A stretch of 12,126 nt of DNA from Candidatus Poseidoniaceae archaeon (lineage in GTDB: Archaea > Thermoplasmatota > Poseidoniia > Poseidoniales > Poseidoniaceae). Location: positions 1 through 12,126 of the forward strand of contig JAPKCL010000048.1 in NCBI GenBank assembly GCA_028822955.1, in the 5' to 3' direction. Below, one piece after another: positions 6,534 to 12,126 of the stretch. The position numbers and the translations under genes were made by a program. Every line of letters begins with the position of its first letter. Within the stretch, counting starts at the first letter, position 1. The notes beneath the pieces were generated by a model that was not told the DNA's origin, did not search any database, and saw nothing but the letters and a program-made list of their open reading frames with translations.

Positions 6534-7889
6534 TCATGAACGAAGTAAATTGTTCCCTTCTCCGCAAAGGTTTGAAGCAATCGCATCTTGGATTTCCATC
6601 CCGTTTGAAAGCGCCCAATGAACCTTGACGACTACGGTTTCAGGTGCTGCCACGCTACCATGTCCAAGGATTCCCATTTCGATCTGCTTTCGCCCTTTTG
6701 AGTATACATTCATGTCAACTGGCCCATGGATGCATTGATTTGTAACAACAACTGGGATTTCACGATTAACACAGCGGGTAAGGGCGCGCCAAAGTTTAGT
6801 ATTTTCTGGAGCATCCTTGGCGGGGTCGTCGATTGGCAGATGGCCGAGGCCAGTACCTTGAATGATAACTGCCTGTACACCGGTTAACACGATTGCTTCA
6901 ATTTCCTCAGAGTGAAGCCAAGGTCCTGCAACGAACTGCGCAATCCGAACACTTGTTTCGTACGTTGTAGGCCGAATGCAGATGGTCCGTGAGGTTTTTT
7001 GATTGAGAGTTTCTTGATATCTCTCTTCCAATAAGTGGGAGCACTTGCCATTGTCTATTGAGATCATTGCCAATGCTTCACAATTGACCGGCTTGAACGC
7101 ATCTCTTCGGGATGAATGTAATTTACGAACACCAATTCCAGGATAAACTGCACATACTCCATCGCTGTTGGTTGCATGCATCACAACGACGACTCCGTCG
7201 CCAGCATCGCCACATGGGGCTGGGGCATTGGCAGCCCAATGAACTGCAGAAAGTAAATTTTCGGTGGCATCAGAAGAACCTCGGTCAGATGAACGTTGTG
7301 AGCCAACAAATACAATTGGGCCAGGAGGAGTTTCACCTTTCCCTCCCCAAGCAAAACTCAAAGCCGCTGAGGAAAGATGCAGTGTGTCAGTACCGTGGGT
7401 GACTACAACACCGTCACAACCGTCTTCGAAGGCTTGCTTTGATGCTTGAATGATGACATTCCAATGCTGCGGGCGGATATCATCGCTAAACATATTGCCA
7501 AGTTTAACCGCTTCAATATTGGCAAGTTCCGAGAGTTCAGGTAAGGCAGCAATCAATTCTTCAGGTTCAAATCGAGCAACGACCGCTCCTGTTGCATAAT
7601 CTACCTTAGATGCGATTGTACCACCTGTGTGGAGTATTCTGACCCGAGGGAGGGAGGTGTTGGCCGTAACTGTGGATGAGGGTGAAACATCTGGTGAGTT
7701 CGACGTCCCAAGGATTTCTATTGACACTACATCTTCCAGTGGATAATTTGCGTTATATCCGTTGACAAGTTTCACAGAAACATGGTTTTTTGCTGCTGGA
7801 TGAAGTGCAACCCCTTCAATGGTCGTTGGGCCGTTGTGGCTGTTGACCTCGACTTTCACCCGTTGTCCAGCGGTGGGAGCATCAACCAT
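6534..7889 (-). CDS. gatD: Glu-tRNA(Gln) amidotransferase subunit D (asparaginase-like)
   Basis: GatD is the archaea-specific glutaminase subunit that frees ammonia for GatE, which amidates Glu-tRNA(Gln) to Gln-tRNA(Gln) in the cytoplasm. The protein from ATG 7889 has 451 residues. A small beta-barrel AD domain comes first (about 6-60, GQRVKVEV through VVSIEIL), then a Ser/Thr-rich linker, then the asparaginase domain: HTGGTIAS at 87-94 (Thr88), THGTDTLH at 164-171 (Thr167, Asp168), GSQRSSDRGSSDATEN at 196-211, and RKLHSSRRDAF at 255-265, whose Lys256 probably completes the catalytic set. NQCIHGPVDMNVYSKGR at 384-400 is typical of the GatD C-domain. This start was preferred because GGAG lies 5 nt upstream and the barrel begins just after it; ATG 7931 is an alternative. 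Still longer frames run into the tRNA gene and are artefacts. GatE is not in the window. Confidence 0.92.
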   Translation of the reverse strand: MVDAPTAGQRVKVEVNSHNGPTTIEGVALHPAAKNHVSVKLVNGYNANYPLEDVVSIEILGTSNSPDVSPSSTVTANTSLPRVRILHTGGTIASKVDYATGAVVARFEPEELIAALPELSELANIEAVKLGNMFSDDIRPQHWNVIIQASKQAFEDGCDGVVVTHGTDTLHLSSAALSFAWGGKGETPPGPIVFVGSQRSSDRGSSDATENLLSAVHWAANAPAPCGDAGDGVVVVMHATNSDGVCAVYPGIGVRKLHSSRRDAFKPVNCEALAMISIDNGKCSHLLEERYQETLNQKTSRTICIRPTTYETSVRIAQFVAGPWLHSEEIEAIVLTGVQAVIIQGTGLGHLPIDDPAKDAPENTKLWRALTRCVNREIPVVVTNQCIHGPVDMNVYSKGRKQIEMGILGHGSVAAPETVVVKVHWALSNGMEIQDAIASNLCGEGNNLLRS

Positions 7890-7894
7890 GTATT

Positions 7895-7898
7895 CTCC
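7895..7898 (-). promoter_or_regulatory. Shine-Dalgarno deciding the gatD start
   Basis: GGAG on the minus strand ends 5 nt before ATG 7889-7887. The alternative ATG at 7931-7929 has no comparable site (only a T-run and ACCTTCG precede it), so this favours the shorter GatD. Confidence 0.5.
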
Positions 7899-7938
7899 AC
7901 ACGCCGAGAGCACATCAACAGTTCGCAACATCGAAGGT

Positions 7939-7944
7939 AAAAAA
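7939..7944 (-). terminator. possible T-run terminator after tRNA-Met
   Basis: A run of six T on the minus strand lies about 25 nt beyond the tRNA CCA end and before gatD. Archaeal RNA polymerase terminates at T-rich stretches, so this could end the tRNA transcript. Alternatively gatD is co-transcribed with the tRNA, and the T-run then only reduces read-through. Confidence 0.3.
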
Positions 7945-7969
7945 CGAACAGTTCTTTCTTTCGATAGAA

Positions 7970-8101
7970 TGGTGCCGGGAGCGGGGCTCGAACCCGCGAC
8001 CTTCGGATGTCTCAGACATCGCAAATAGGTTTGCACGTCATACGATGGCCCGTTAAGGCTGCCCTATGAGTCCGACGCGCTACCAACTACGCCACCCCGG
8101 C
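7970..8101 (-). tRNA. tRNA-Met (CAT), elongator type, with 56-nt intron and encoded CCA
   Basis: Read on the minus strand, acceptor GCCGGGG pairs with TCCCGGC (one G-T pair); D-stem GCGT/GCGC encloses AGTTGGTA; anticodon stem TCGGA/TCCGA encloses CTCATAA; T-stem GCGGG/CCCGC encloses TTCGAGC; the discriminator is A, then CCA is encoded. After removing 8064-8009 the mature body is exactly 73 nt. The G1-C72 pair argues against an initiator, which in archaea starts A-U, and GCCGGGG with an intron after position 37 is a familiar form of archaeal elongator tRNA-Met. A tRNA-Ile2 whose CAT is modified to read ATA is less likely. It is divergent from the 307-residue membrane protein and lies directly upstream of gatD. 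Confidence 0.95.
8009..8064 (-). other. archaeal tRNA intron with canonical bulge-helix-bulge
   Basis: The 56-nt intron sits between tRNA positions 37 and 38. The central 4-bp helix is formed by CTCA (8070-8067, loop positions 32-35) and TGAG (8014-8011). It is flanked by 3-nt bulges TAG (8066-8064) and ACA (8010-8008). Cutting after the second base of each bulge, as the archaeal splicing endonuclease does, joins A37 to A38 and restores a 7-nt anticodon loop. Inside the intron GCAAA and TTTGC can form a small stem, and GGCA can pair with TGTC next to the bulges. Confidence 0.88.
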
Positions 8102-8152
8102 TTATCTCTCGCCTGTCGCGTTACCCATTTCAACCATACGGATGAAAAGTGA

Positions 8153-8162
8153 TGTAAATTAA
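8153..8162. promoter_or_regulatory. TATA-like element between divergent tRNA-Met and membrane-protein gene
   Basis: TGTAAATTAA is the most AT-rich block in the 98-bp divergent gap and follows a purine-rich GATGAAAAGTGA that could serve as BRE for rightward transcription. A start about 26 nt downstream would fall near 8184, leaving a short leader containing GGAG at 8191-8194. For the leftward tRNA it lies about 50 nt upstream, so it would require a short 5' leader trimmed by RNase P. This is pattern-based only. Confidence 0.3.
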
Positions 8163-8190
8163 CCGTAGGCTTCATGCACTCTACTCCTTA

Positions 8191-8194
8191 GGAG
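8191..8194 (+). promoter_or_regulatory. Shine-Dalgarno of the 307-residue membrane protein
   Basis: GGAG lies 5 nt before ATG 8200, with TTA immediately before it, and supports this start codon. Confidence 0.55.
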
Positions 8195-8199
8195 CAAGT

Positions 8200-9123
8200 A
8201 TGGTTGACCTCAATACCGCTATGTCTGCCGCTTCTGTCGACCGCCAAAAAAGAGTGGCTGATGAGGGCAAAGAGCGAATGAAGCGGCGCAGCGGGCGCGA
8301 CCTTGGAATAGAGGCTTTTGACCCCGTCAAACACGTTTCGAAAGAAAAGGCCGAAACCGCATCAATGTGGCTCGTCATCACCTTTTCGGTCATTGTTTCT
8401 TTGTTGATGCGATATGTGTTAATGCCAAGAACAACTGTCGAGAAATCGGACATACTCTACCTGGCTCCATTGTCTGCTATCTTCCTCATTCCGCAGATTC
8501 ATCGCATGATTATGCCAGCAGACTTCAATGAATTGTATACGAAAGGAACATGGTTCAAAGCAGGTTTTCTACATACCTTCACTTTCTTAGCTATGGCATT
8601 CTTGTTGGTCAATCCGCCGTTAGGTGATATTGTTGCACCACAATTGGCTGAAAAATGGGTTTTAGTTCAAAATGAAGGTGAAGATTTTAATTTCTCCAAA
8701 GGTGCAGGTGAAACTGGTACGGTCACTTGGGAAGTTCAACAAGACGCTAAATTGACTGGAGATATCTGGCTGCTTTTCGGATTAGCAGATAACGTAAATG
8801 TCGAGGGGGCAGAAGTCACCGTTCAGTTGACAAATAATGGCGGAGTATCCGAATTGGTAAGTGACGCTAATTTTTGGTCGAATAATTCCGAAGTCATCTC
8901 GAATGCGACTGGGAATATTTCCGATACTCGTTCGTCTTCCATTCTTATGCCTCACGGGCAGTTAGATCAGGACTTTGCAATACTTCTTGGCTCAAACCTC
9001 GCAGTGGGGGAGCATCGTATTACCGTGACTATCGTTGAACAAGGAGACCCTTGGGAAAACAGCCGTGTATATACATGGGTCTTGAAAGTCGTCGAACAAC
9101 TTCCTGAAGTGTCTGCTTCATGA
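8200..9123 (+). CDS. membrane protein with three helices and an outer beta-rich domain, function unknown
   Basis: A 307-residue protein whose family I do not recognise. The first 50 or so residues are hydrophilic and strongly charged (KERMKRRSGRDLG). Predicted helices lie at about 56-75 (MWLVITFSVIVSLLMRYVLM), 84-104 (DILYLAPLSAIFLIPQ) and 121-143 (GFLHTFTFLAMAFLLVNPP). From about 150 to the end the sequence is soluble and beta-like, with alternating hydrophobics (GTVTWEVQ, AEVTVQLTNN, HRITVTIVEQ) as in Ig-like or CARDB-like sandwiches. With a basic cytoplasmic N-terminus and three helices, this domain would face outside, which fits the cluster of N-x-S/T sequons at NNS, NAT and NIS near residues 228-241. 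It is divergent from tRNA-Met, and its TGA interlocks with the stop of the possible small gene on the other strand. Confidence 0.85.
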   Translation: MVDLNTAMSAASVDRQKRVADEGKERMKRRSGRDLGIEAFDPVKHVSKEKAETASMWLVITFSVIVSLLMRYVLMPRTTVEKSDILYLAPLSAIFLIPQIHRMIMPADFNELYTKGTWFKAGFLHTFTFLAMAFLLVNPPLGDIVAPQLAEKWVLVQNEGEDFNFSKGAGETGTVTWEVQQDAKLTGDIWLLFGLADNVNVEGAEVTVQLTNNGGVSELVSDANFWSNNSEVISNATGNISDTRSSSILMPHGQLDQDFAILLGSNLAVGEHRITVTIVEQGDPWENSRVYTWVLKVVEQLPEVSAS

Positions 9124-9294
9124 AAGTAAATCGCTGTGTGCCGACAAGATCGTGTTGAGTAAGCGACTAATTCTGTGAACATCACGCTGTTCTTGAGTTT
9201 GTTTCTGCAATTGTCTTTTTCGGAATACATGAACTAAAGGGGCAATTGCTGTCCAGCACATCAAGTCGAGGCATCGATTGGTAAAGGTCGTCAT
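9118..9294 (-). CDS. possible 58-residue small protein downstream of rfcS
   Basis: An ATG at 9294-9292 opens MTTFTNRCLDLMCWTAIAPL, followed by a basic, Gln-rich stretch (RKRQLQKQTQEQRDVHR) and a hydrophobic helix-like end (ISRLLNTILSAHSDLLS). It looks protein-like: a short hydrophobic helix, then an amphipathic one. It fills most of the gap between rfcS and the convergent membrane-protein gene. Its TGA (9120-9118) and the neighbour's TGA (9121-9123) form the palindrome TCATGA, an arrangement typical of tightly packed real genes. It lies in the same frame as rfcS, 66 nt after its stop, so co-transcription is likely. The ribosome-binding site is weak (GGAAAG). It could instead be a chance open frame. 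Confidence 0.42.
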   Translation of the reverse strand: MTTFTNRCLDLMCWTAIAPLVHVFRKRQLQKQTQEQRDVHRISRLLNTILSAHSDLLS

Positions 9295-9342
9295 ATTCTT
9301 TCCGACGTCGTCAGCAGGGTGTTCTTTTCCAACGCCCTTAAG

Positions 9343-9360
9343 GTGAAAGTGAAAGTGAAG
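9343..9360 (+). repeat. short tandem GTGAAA/G repeat just after the rfcS stop
   Basis: Three consecutive hexamers (GTGAAA, GTGAAA, GTGAAG) abut the rfcS stop codon at 9361-9363. On the rfcS strand they read CTTCAC-TTTCAC-TTTCAC, a pyrimidine-rich tract that could assist termination. It may also be simple-sequence drift. Confidence 0.5.
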
Positions 9361-10317
9361 TTAAGTTCGTAAATGAATCACGAGACGTGCGGTGAGTGCG
9401 TCCAACTGTATTTGCTCTCCACCGCCTTCAACCAAGCGATAATCGACTTCTGCCATCCATTCGGTCATGTCCAATTTGGCATCCTCGGTAAGGAAGTCCG
9501 CAGTGTATAATTCTCGATGCAATTGGTTTACGAAATCAGTTCCAGCAAGGCCGTATTTATCTAACAATTCCCTCAACCGTCGGCGTGCTGCATGAAATCC
9601 ATCGTCTCGGCAGGCCATGAGGAATTGGTGCAATGCTTCGGGAGGTGCAGTCGCCGAAGTTTCGTAAATAAGATCACGAGTTACTTTCATGTCTAATGCT
9701 GCAGCGACTTGGAGTCCAGTGATTGCTTTCCTAAGGTCACCTTGTGAGATTCGGGTCAATGCATCTCCAGCATCTTCTGCTAATTCCACCCCTTCTTCTT
9801 TGGCAACATAATGGATTTGAGCATTCACATCTGCATCAGCAAGTGGCCGGAACCGGAACACTGCGCAACGTGATTGGATCGGCTCAATAATCTTCGAAGA
9901 ATAATTGCATGACAATATAAATCTGCATGTTTCGGCATATTGCTCCATGATTCGGCGCAAAGCTCCTTGTGCATCATTGGTCAGGGCATCGGCTTCATCG
10001 AGAAAAATAATTTTGAATGAAGCACCGCCATAGGGGGCAGTTCGAGCGAATTGCTTAACTTTGGTACGTATACTCTCCAATTTCCGTTCATCAGATGCGT
10101 TCATTTCGAGTAGATTCCTGCGATATTCTTCTCCAAATACGTCCTTTGTCAAGGCCATTGCAGCAGTTGTTTTCCCAGTCCCAGGCGGGCCGGCAAACAG
10201 TAAATGGGGGAACTCTTTCTTTTCGGAGTAGATTGTCAAACGCTGCACAACTGCTGCCTGACCACGTATTTGGTTGACGGACTGCGGGCGGTGTCTTTCA
10301 ACCCAAAGTTCGCTCAT
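9361..10317 (-). CDS. rfcS: replication factor C small subunit (clamp loader ATPase)
   Basis: RfcS forms the clamp loader with RfcL and uses ATP to load the PCNA sliding clamp at primer-template junctions. From ATG 10317 (MSELWVERHRPQSVNQIRGQ) the product has 318 residues, the family length. Visible motifs are the RFC box WVERHRP (5-11), Walker A GPPGTGKTT (43-51), Walker B LDEAD (106-110), sensor 1 SCNYSSK (136-142), the RFC signature and arginine finger SRC (149-151) and sensor 2 GDLRKAI (193-199). The C-terminal collar helices run from about 225. The Walker A site, a frequent intein insertion point in archaeal RFC, is uninterrupted. A longer in-frame ATG at 10350 adds 11 residues; its GGAG is only 1 nt away, too close to be a good ribosome site. 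RfcL is not in the window. It is divergent from the DNRLRE protein gene. Confidence 0.95.
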   Translation of the reverse strand: MSELWVERHRPQSVNQIRGQAAVVQRLTIYSEKKEFPHLLFAGPPGTGKTTAAMALTKDVFGEEYRRNLLEMNASDERKLESIRTKVKQFARTAPYGGASFKIIFLDEADALTNDAQGALRRIMEQYAETCRFILSCNYSSKIIEPIQSRCAVFRFRPLADADVNAQIHYVAKEEGVELAEDAGDALTRISQGDLRKAITGLQVAAALDMKVTRDLIYETSATAPPEALHQFLMACRDDGFHAARRRLRELLDKYGLAGTDFVNQLHRELYTADFLTEDAKLDMTEWMAEVDYRLVEGGGEQIQLDALTARLVIHLRT

Positions 10318-10350
10318 GGGAGTATGTCGTTGGCGAGCCTCCTTGAACAT

Positions 10351-10450
10351 TCTCCTTTCAATCGAAGAAATAGTCCTTCAGATTTCAGTTTGACAATAAT
10401 TTTCTGATTCTCTGATTGAGATTCATGACTGCGAAGGGAAAAGACAGTAT
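10351..10450. promoter_or_regulatory. divergent promoter region of rfcS and the DNRLRE protein gene
   Basis: This AT-rich gap of about 100 bp separates two divergent genes. The best TATA-like block is ACAATAATTTTC at 10393-10404, readable rightward toward 10451 and leftward as AAAATTATTG toward rfcS. Two close copies of TCTGATT follow (10403-10409 and 10411-10417). GAAGGGA at 10433-10439 could be a distant ribosome-binding site for ATG 10451. Confidence 0.28.
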
Positions 10451-12126
10451 ATGGCGCAGGACTTGAACGCATTGAGGCCCATGCTACGCGAGACTGCCCC
10501 CCGTCGGACCACCTTGACCATCTTCCTCGTTTTGATGTTCATATTTGCAGATTTATTGTTACCACAAACATTGGATTACGATGTCGAACTTGCCGAGCAG
10601 CATCACGTTTCCCTGGTGACTTCGACCGTTTCTGCTTTGAACGACACCGCTCTTGATGAGTACAATCCAAGTTCAAATTATAATCAAAGCGGAGCCCGAC
10701 TCCTCGGAATTTCTGATACTGGTTTTGACAGCCGACTTTTATTTGAATTCCCGTTGAACTACACCTCATCGGATTCAATTCACTCTGCAACGTTAAATCT
10801 CGTTTGTGTCGAGGATTCTCTGGCATCTCCAAATCTTTCAATTTATGCAACAACTCCATCATCATGGAATTCTACAACCGCTACTTGGGCTCAATCTGAT
10901 AATGGCGTCCCTTGGAGTACCGCCGGCGCAGATGACTCCAGTGACCGTGGAGTTTGGGAGCCTCCATTCCGGTCCACATCCAGTGGGACATTTGACATCA
11001 ACGTTACAGCAATTGCACAGCATGCCGCTTCAGCGAATCAGTCATCTGTGAATATTCTTCTTTCTGGTCTCGGTTCACAATACGATTGTTCACTCTCTGA
11101 AACTACGAATACCCTTAGCCGCCCTGAACTTGTTCTCGTGACTTCGGCCACAGCTGCTGGCAATGGTGGTTCAGTTACTTCGGATTTCGCAGTTGATGGT
11201 AGGCCATTGATGAGTGGTGATTTGGTTTTGACCGCAGATACAACACCGACCCTTTCATACAATTCGTTGATTGGAGACCATGTTGAGTATCAGCTTTCAC
11301 TTGATACCGAATTCAAAATCGACACCGACCTTGGATGGCATTATTCCACACTTTGGAATGCATTCACGACAACATCCACCGGTGGGACTTACTCTGTTCC
11401 AGCGACAGAACAATTTTCGAACGGAACTTATGTCTATTATCGGGTTCGAAGTATTGATTCCACAGATACTTTGAGTGATTGGTCTGTAACCCAAAGTTTC
11501 ATCCTTCCAGCACATGATGTGACTGACAATGGAGATGGGACAGCAAGCGTTGAAGTCGATGTAGACGATCTCGGGCCTATCGGCTCATTTATTGAAGACT
11601 CTTATTCGAATCAGCTGAGTAAGAATACAAAATACGGCTCTGTCGATGTCATGGAAACCAGTGTTACATCAAACAAAGAGTCACTTATTCATCTCCGAAT
11701 CAATCTCGGTTTACTTGGTCTTCCTTTGAATGCAACAATTCTTGATGCCCAAATGGATTTAACTCGCGACTCATCCTCCAACAATGCCCTTCTTTCAATG
11801 CACGAAATGACTCCAAATCAGTGGGTTGAAAGTGAAGTGACTTGGAATCGAGGCTCAAACTCAAACGGTTGGTCAGACGGTGGCCGAGACTTTTCATCCA
11901 CGGCATCCGACACAGGAATAAATGGTTCACAAACAAGTTCGAAGTTTAGTTTTGGATTTACCGATGTTCTGCAAAATTGGGTCGAGAGTGGTTCGACTGA
12001 CAGTGCTGATTTCATGATTACTGCTCGAGGGCAAAACGAAGCATACTCGTCAACAGGCACCAAGAGCACCGTCTTCTTTTCTTCCGATGTTGTTGATGAT
12101 GCAAAGAAACCAGCAGTTTCGATTAC
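10451..12126 (+). CDS. large secreted/anchored surface protein with two DNRLRE (CBM96-like) domains, N-terminal part (cut by window edge)
   Basis: The frame is open from ATG 10451 to the right edge, giving 558 residues without the C-terminus. A basic stretch and hydrophobic helix at about 18-38 (RRTTLTIFLVLMFIFADLLL) act as a signal peptide or anchor. Residues about 61-232 and 379-558 look like two copies of one beta-rich module: an ordered N-rich start (NPSSNYNQSG; NQLSKNTKYGS), an R-LLFEF or IHLRINL strand, the SATLNL or DAQMDLTRD strand, a W-x(n)-TATWAQ or QWVESEVTWNRG motif, and a closing RPELVLV or KKPAVSI strand. This is the pattern of DNRLRE domains (CBM96), found in surface polysaccharide-binding and disaggregatase-type proteins. 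Between them, about 262-350 (TPTLSYN to LSDWS) is Fn3-like. Any catalytic domain would lie beyond the window. Abundant sequons fit a glycosylated exported protein. Confidence 0.8.
   Translation, partial: MAQDLNALRPMLRETAPRRTTLTIFLVLMFIFADLLLPQTLDYDVELAEQHHVSLVTSTVSALNDTALDEYNPSSNYNQSGARLLGISDTGFDSRLLFEFPLNYTSSDSIHSATLNLVCVEDSLASPNLSIYATTPSSWNSTTATWAQSDNGVPWSTAGADDSSDRGVWEPPFRSTSSGTFDINVTAIAQHAASANQSSVNILLSGLGSQYDCSLSETTNTLSRPELVLVTSATAAGNGGSVTSDFAVDGRPLMSGDLVLTADTTPTLSYNSLIGDHVEYQLSLDTEFKIDTDLGWHYSTLWNAFTTTSTGGTYSVPATEQFSNGTYVYYRVRSIDSTDTLSDWSVTQSFILPAHDVTDNGDGTASVEVDVDDLGPIGSFIEDSYSNQLSKNTKYGSVDVMETSVTSNKESLIHLRINLGLLGLPLNATILDAQMDLTRDSSSNNALLSMHEMTPNQWVESEVTWNRGSNSNGWSDGGRDFSSTASDTGINGSQTSSKFSFGFTDVLQNWVESGSTDSADFMITARGQNEAYSSTGTKSTVFFSSDVVDDAKKPAVSI

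Noticed and set aside
7890..8036. N-terminal extension of gatD beginning at 8036
   Set aside because: Its first codons are the tRNA-Met 3' half and intron sequence read as protein; the GatD barrel begins only after ATG 7889, which has its own GGAG.
7970..8101. Initiator tRNA-Met or tRNA-Ile2 identity for the CAT anticodon
   Set aside because: G1-C72 and the anticodon stem TCGGA/TCCGA lack archaeal initiator features (A1-U72, GGG/CCC), and GCCGGGG with an intron after 37 matches elongator Met; Ile2 cannot be wholly excluded.
8967..9230. 87-codon minus-strand frame overlapping the membrane-protein gene end
   Set aside because: Mostly antisense to a well-supported coding region, with low-complexity Cys/Ser/Thr content; the 58-codon frame in the gap is the better candidate.
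10160..10200. Intein at the RfcS Walker A site
   Set aside because: The P-loop GPPGTGKTT is continuous and flanking sequence is normal RFC.
1..12126. CRISPR array, insertion sequence, integrase or phage genes
   Set aside because: No regularly spaced repeats, no transposase or integrase motifs, and no terminal inverted repeats were seen on either strand.

Overview
The window reads as a piece of an archaeal chromosome. The archaeal markers are a GatD-type Glu-tRNA(Gln) amidotransferase subunit, a replication factor C small subunit of the archaeal/eukaryotic clamp loader, and an elongator tRNA-Met split after position 37 by an intron with a textbook bulge-helix-bulge. Large Ser/Thr/Asn-rich surface proteins with Ig-like or DNRLRE domains, beside a PccB-type carboxyltransferase and an AroE-like protein, suggest a planktonic euryarchaeon such as Marine Group II (Poseidoniales, Thermoplasmatota). 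The archaeal assignment is firm; the group-level assignment is inference.

Layout from left to right. (1) Positions 1-956, minus strand: a compact run of three membrane-protein genes. Two small proteins share a GLLF-G-SLG hairpin, and the third, cut by the left edge, looks like a NfeD/YuaF-type membrane protein. (2) 1050-2090, plus strand: a divergent shikimate dehydrogenase-like gene with an acidic insertion. (3) 2140-4932, plus strand: a large cell-surface protein with a degenerate alpha/beta-hydrolase domain, about four Ig/cadherin-like repeats and a C-terminal membrane anchor. Its signal peptide is interrupted by an in-frame TGA at 2182-2184. (4) 8101 down to 4934, minus strand: intron-containing tRNA-Met, then gatD, then an acyl-CoA carboxylase carboxyltransferase gene that ends 1 nt from the surface-protein gene. 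(5) 8200-9123, plus strand: an unrecognised three-helix membrane protein with an outer beta-rich domain. (6) 10317 down to 9118, minus strand: rfcS followed by a possible 58-residue small gene whose stop is interlocked with that of the membrane protein. (7) 10451 to the right edge, plus strand: the start of a large secreted or anchored protein with two DNRLRE (CBM96-like) domains around an Fn3-like module.

Core information processing (tRNA-Met, GatD, RfcS) and metabolism (carboxyltransferase, AroE-like) are thus interleaved with cell-surface genes. Gene packing is tight: stops overlap or nearly touch, and no non-coding gap exceeds 300 bases. I saw no CRISPR array, insertion sequence, rRNA or phage gene. 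The most unusual points are the stop codon inside an otherwise ideal signal peptide, the loss of the nucleophile serine in the same protein, the duplicated small membrane-protein hairpin, the divergent AroE, and the small gene after rfcS.
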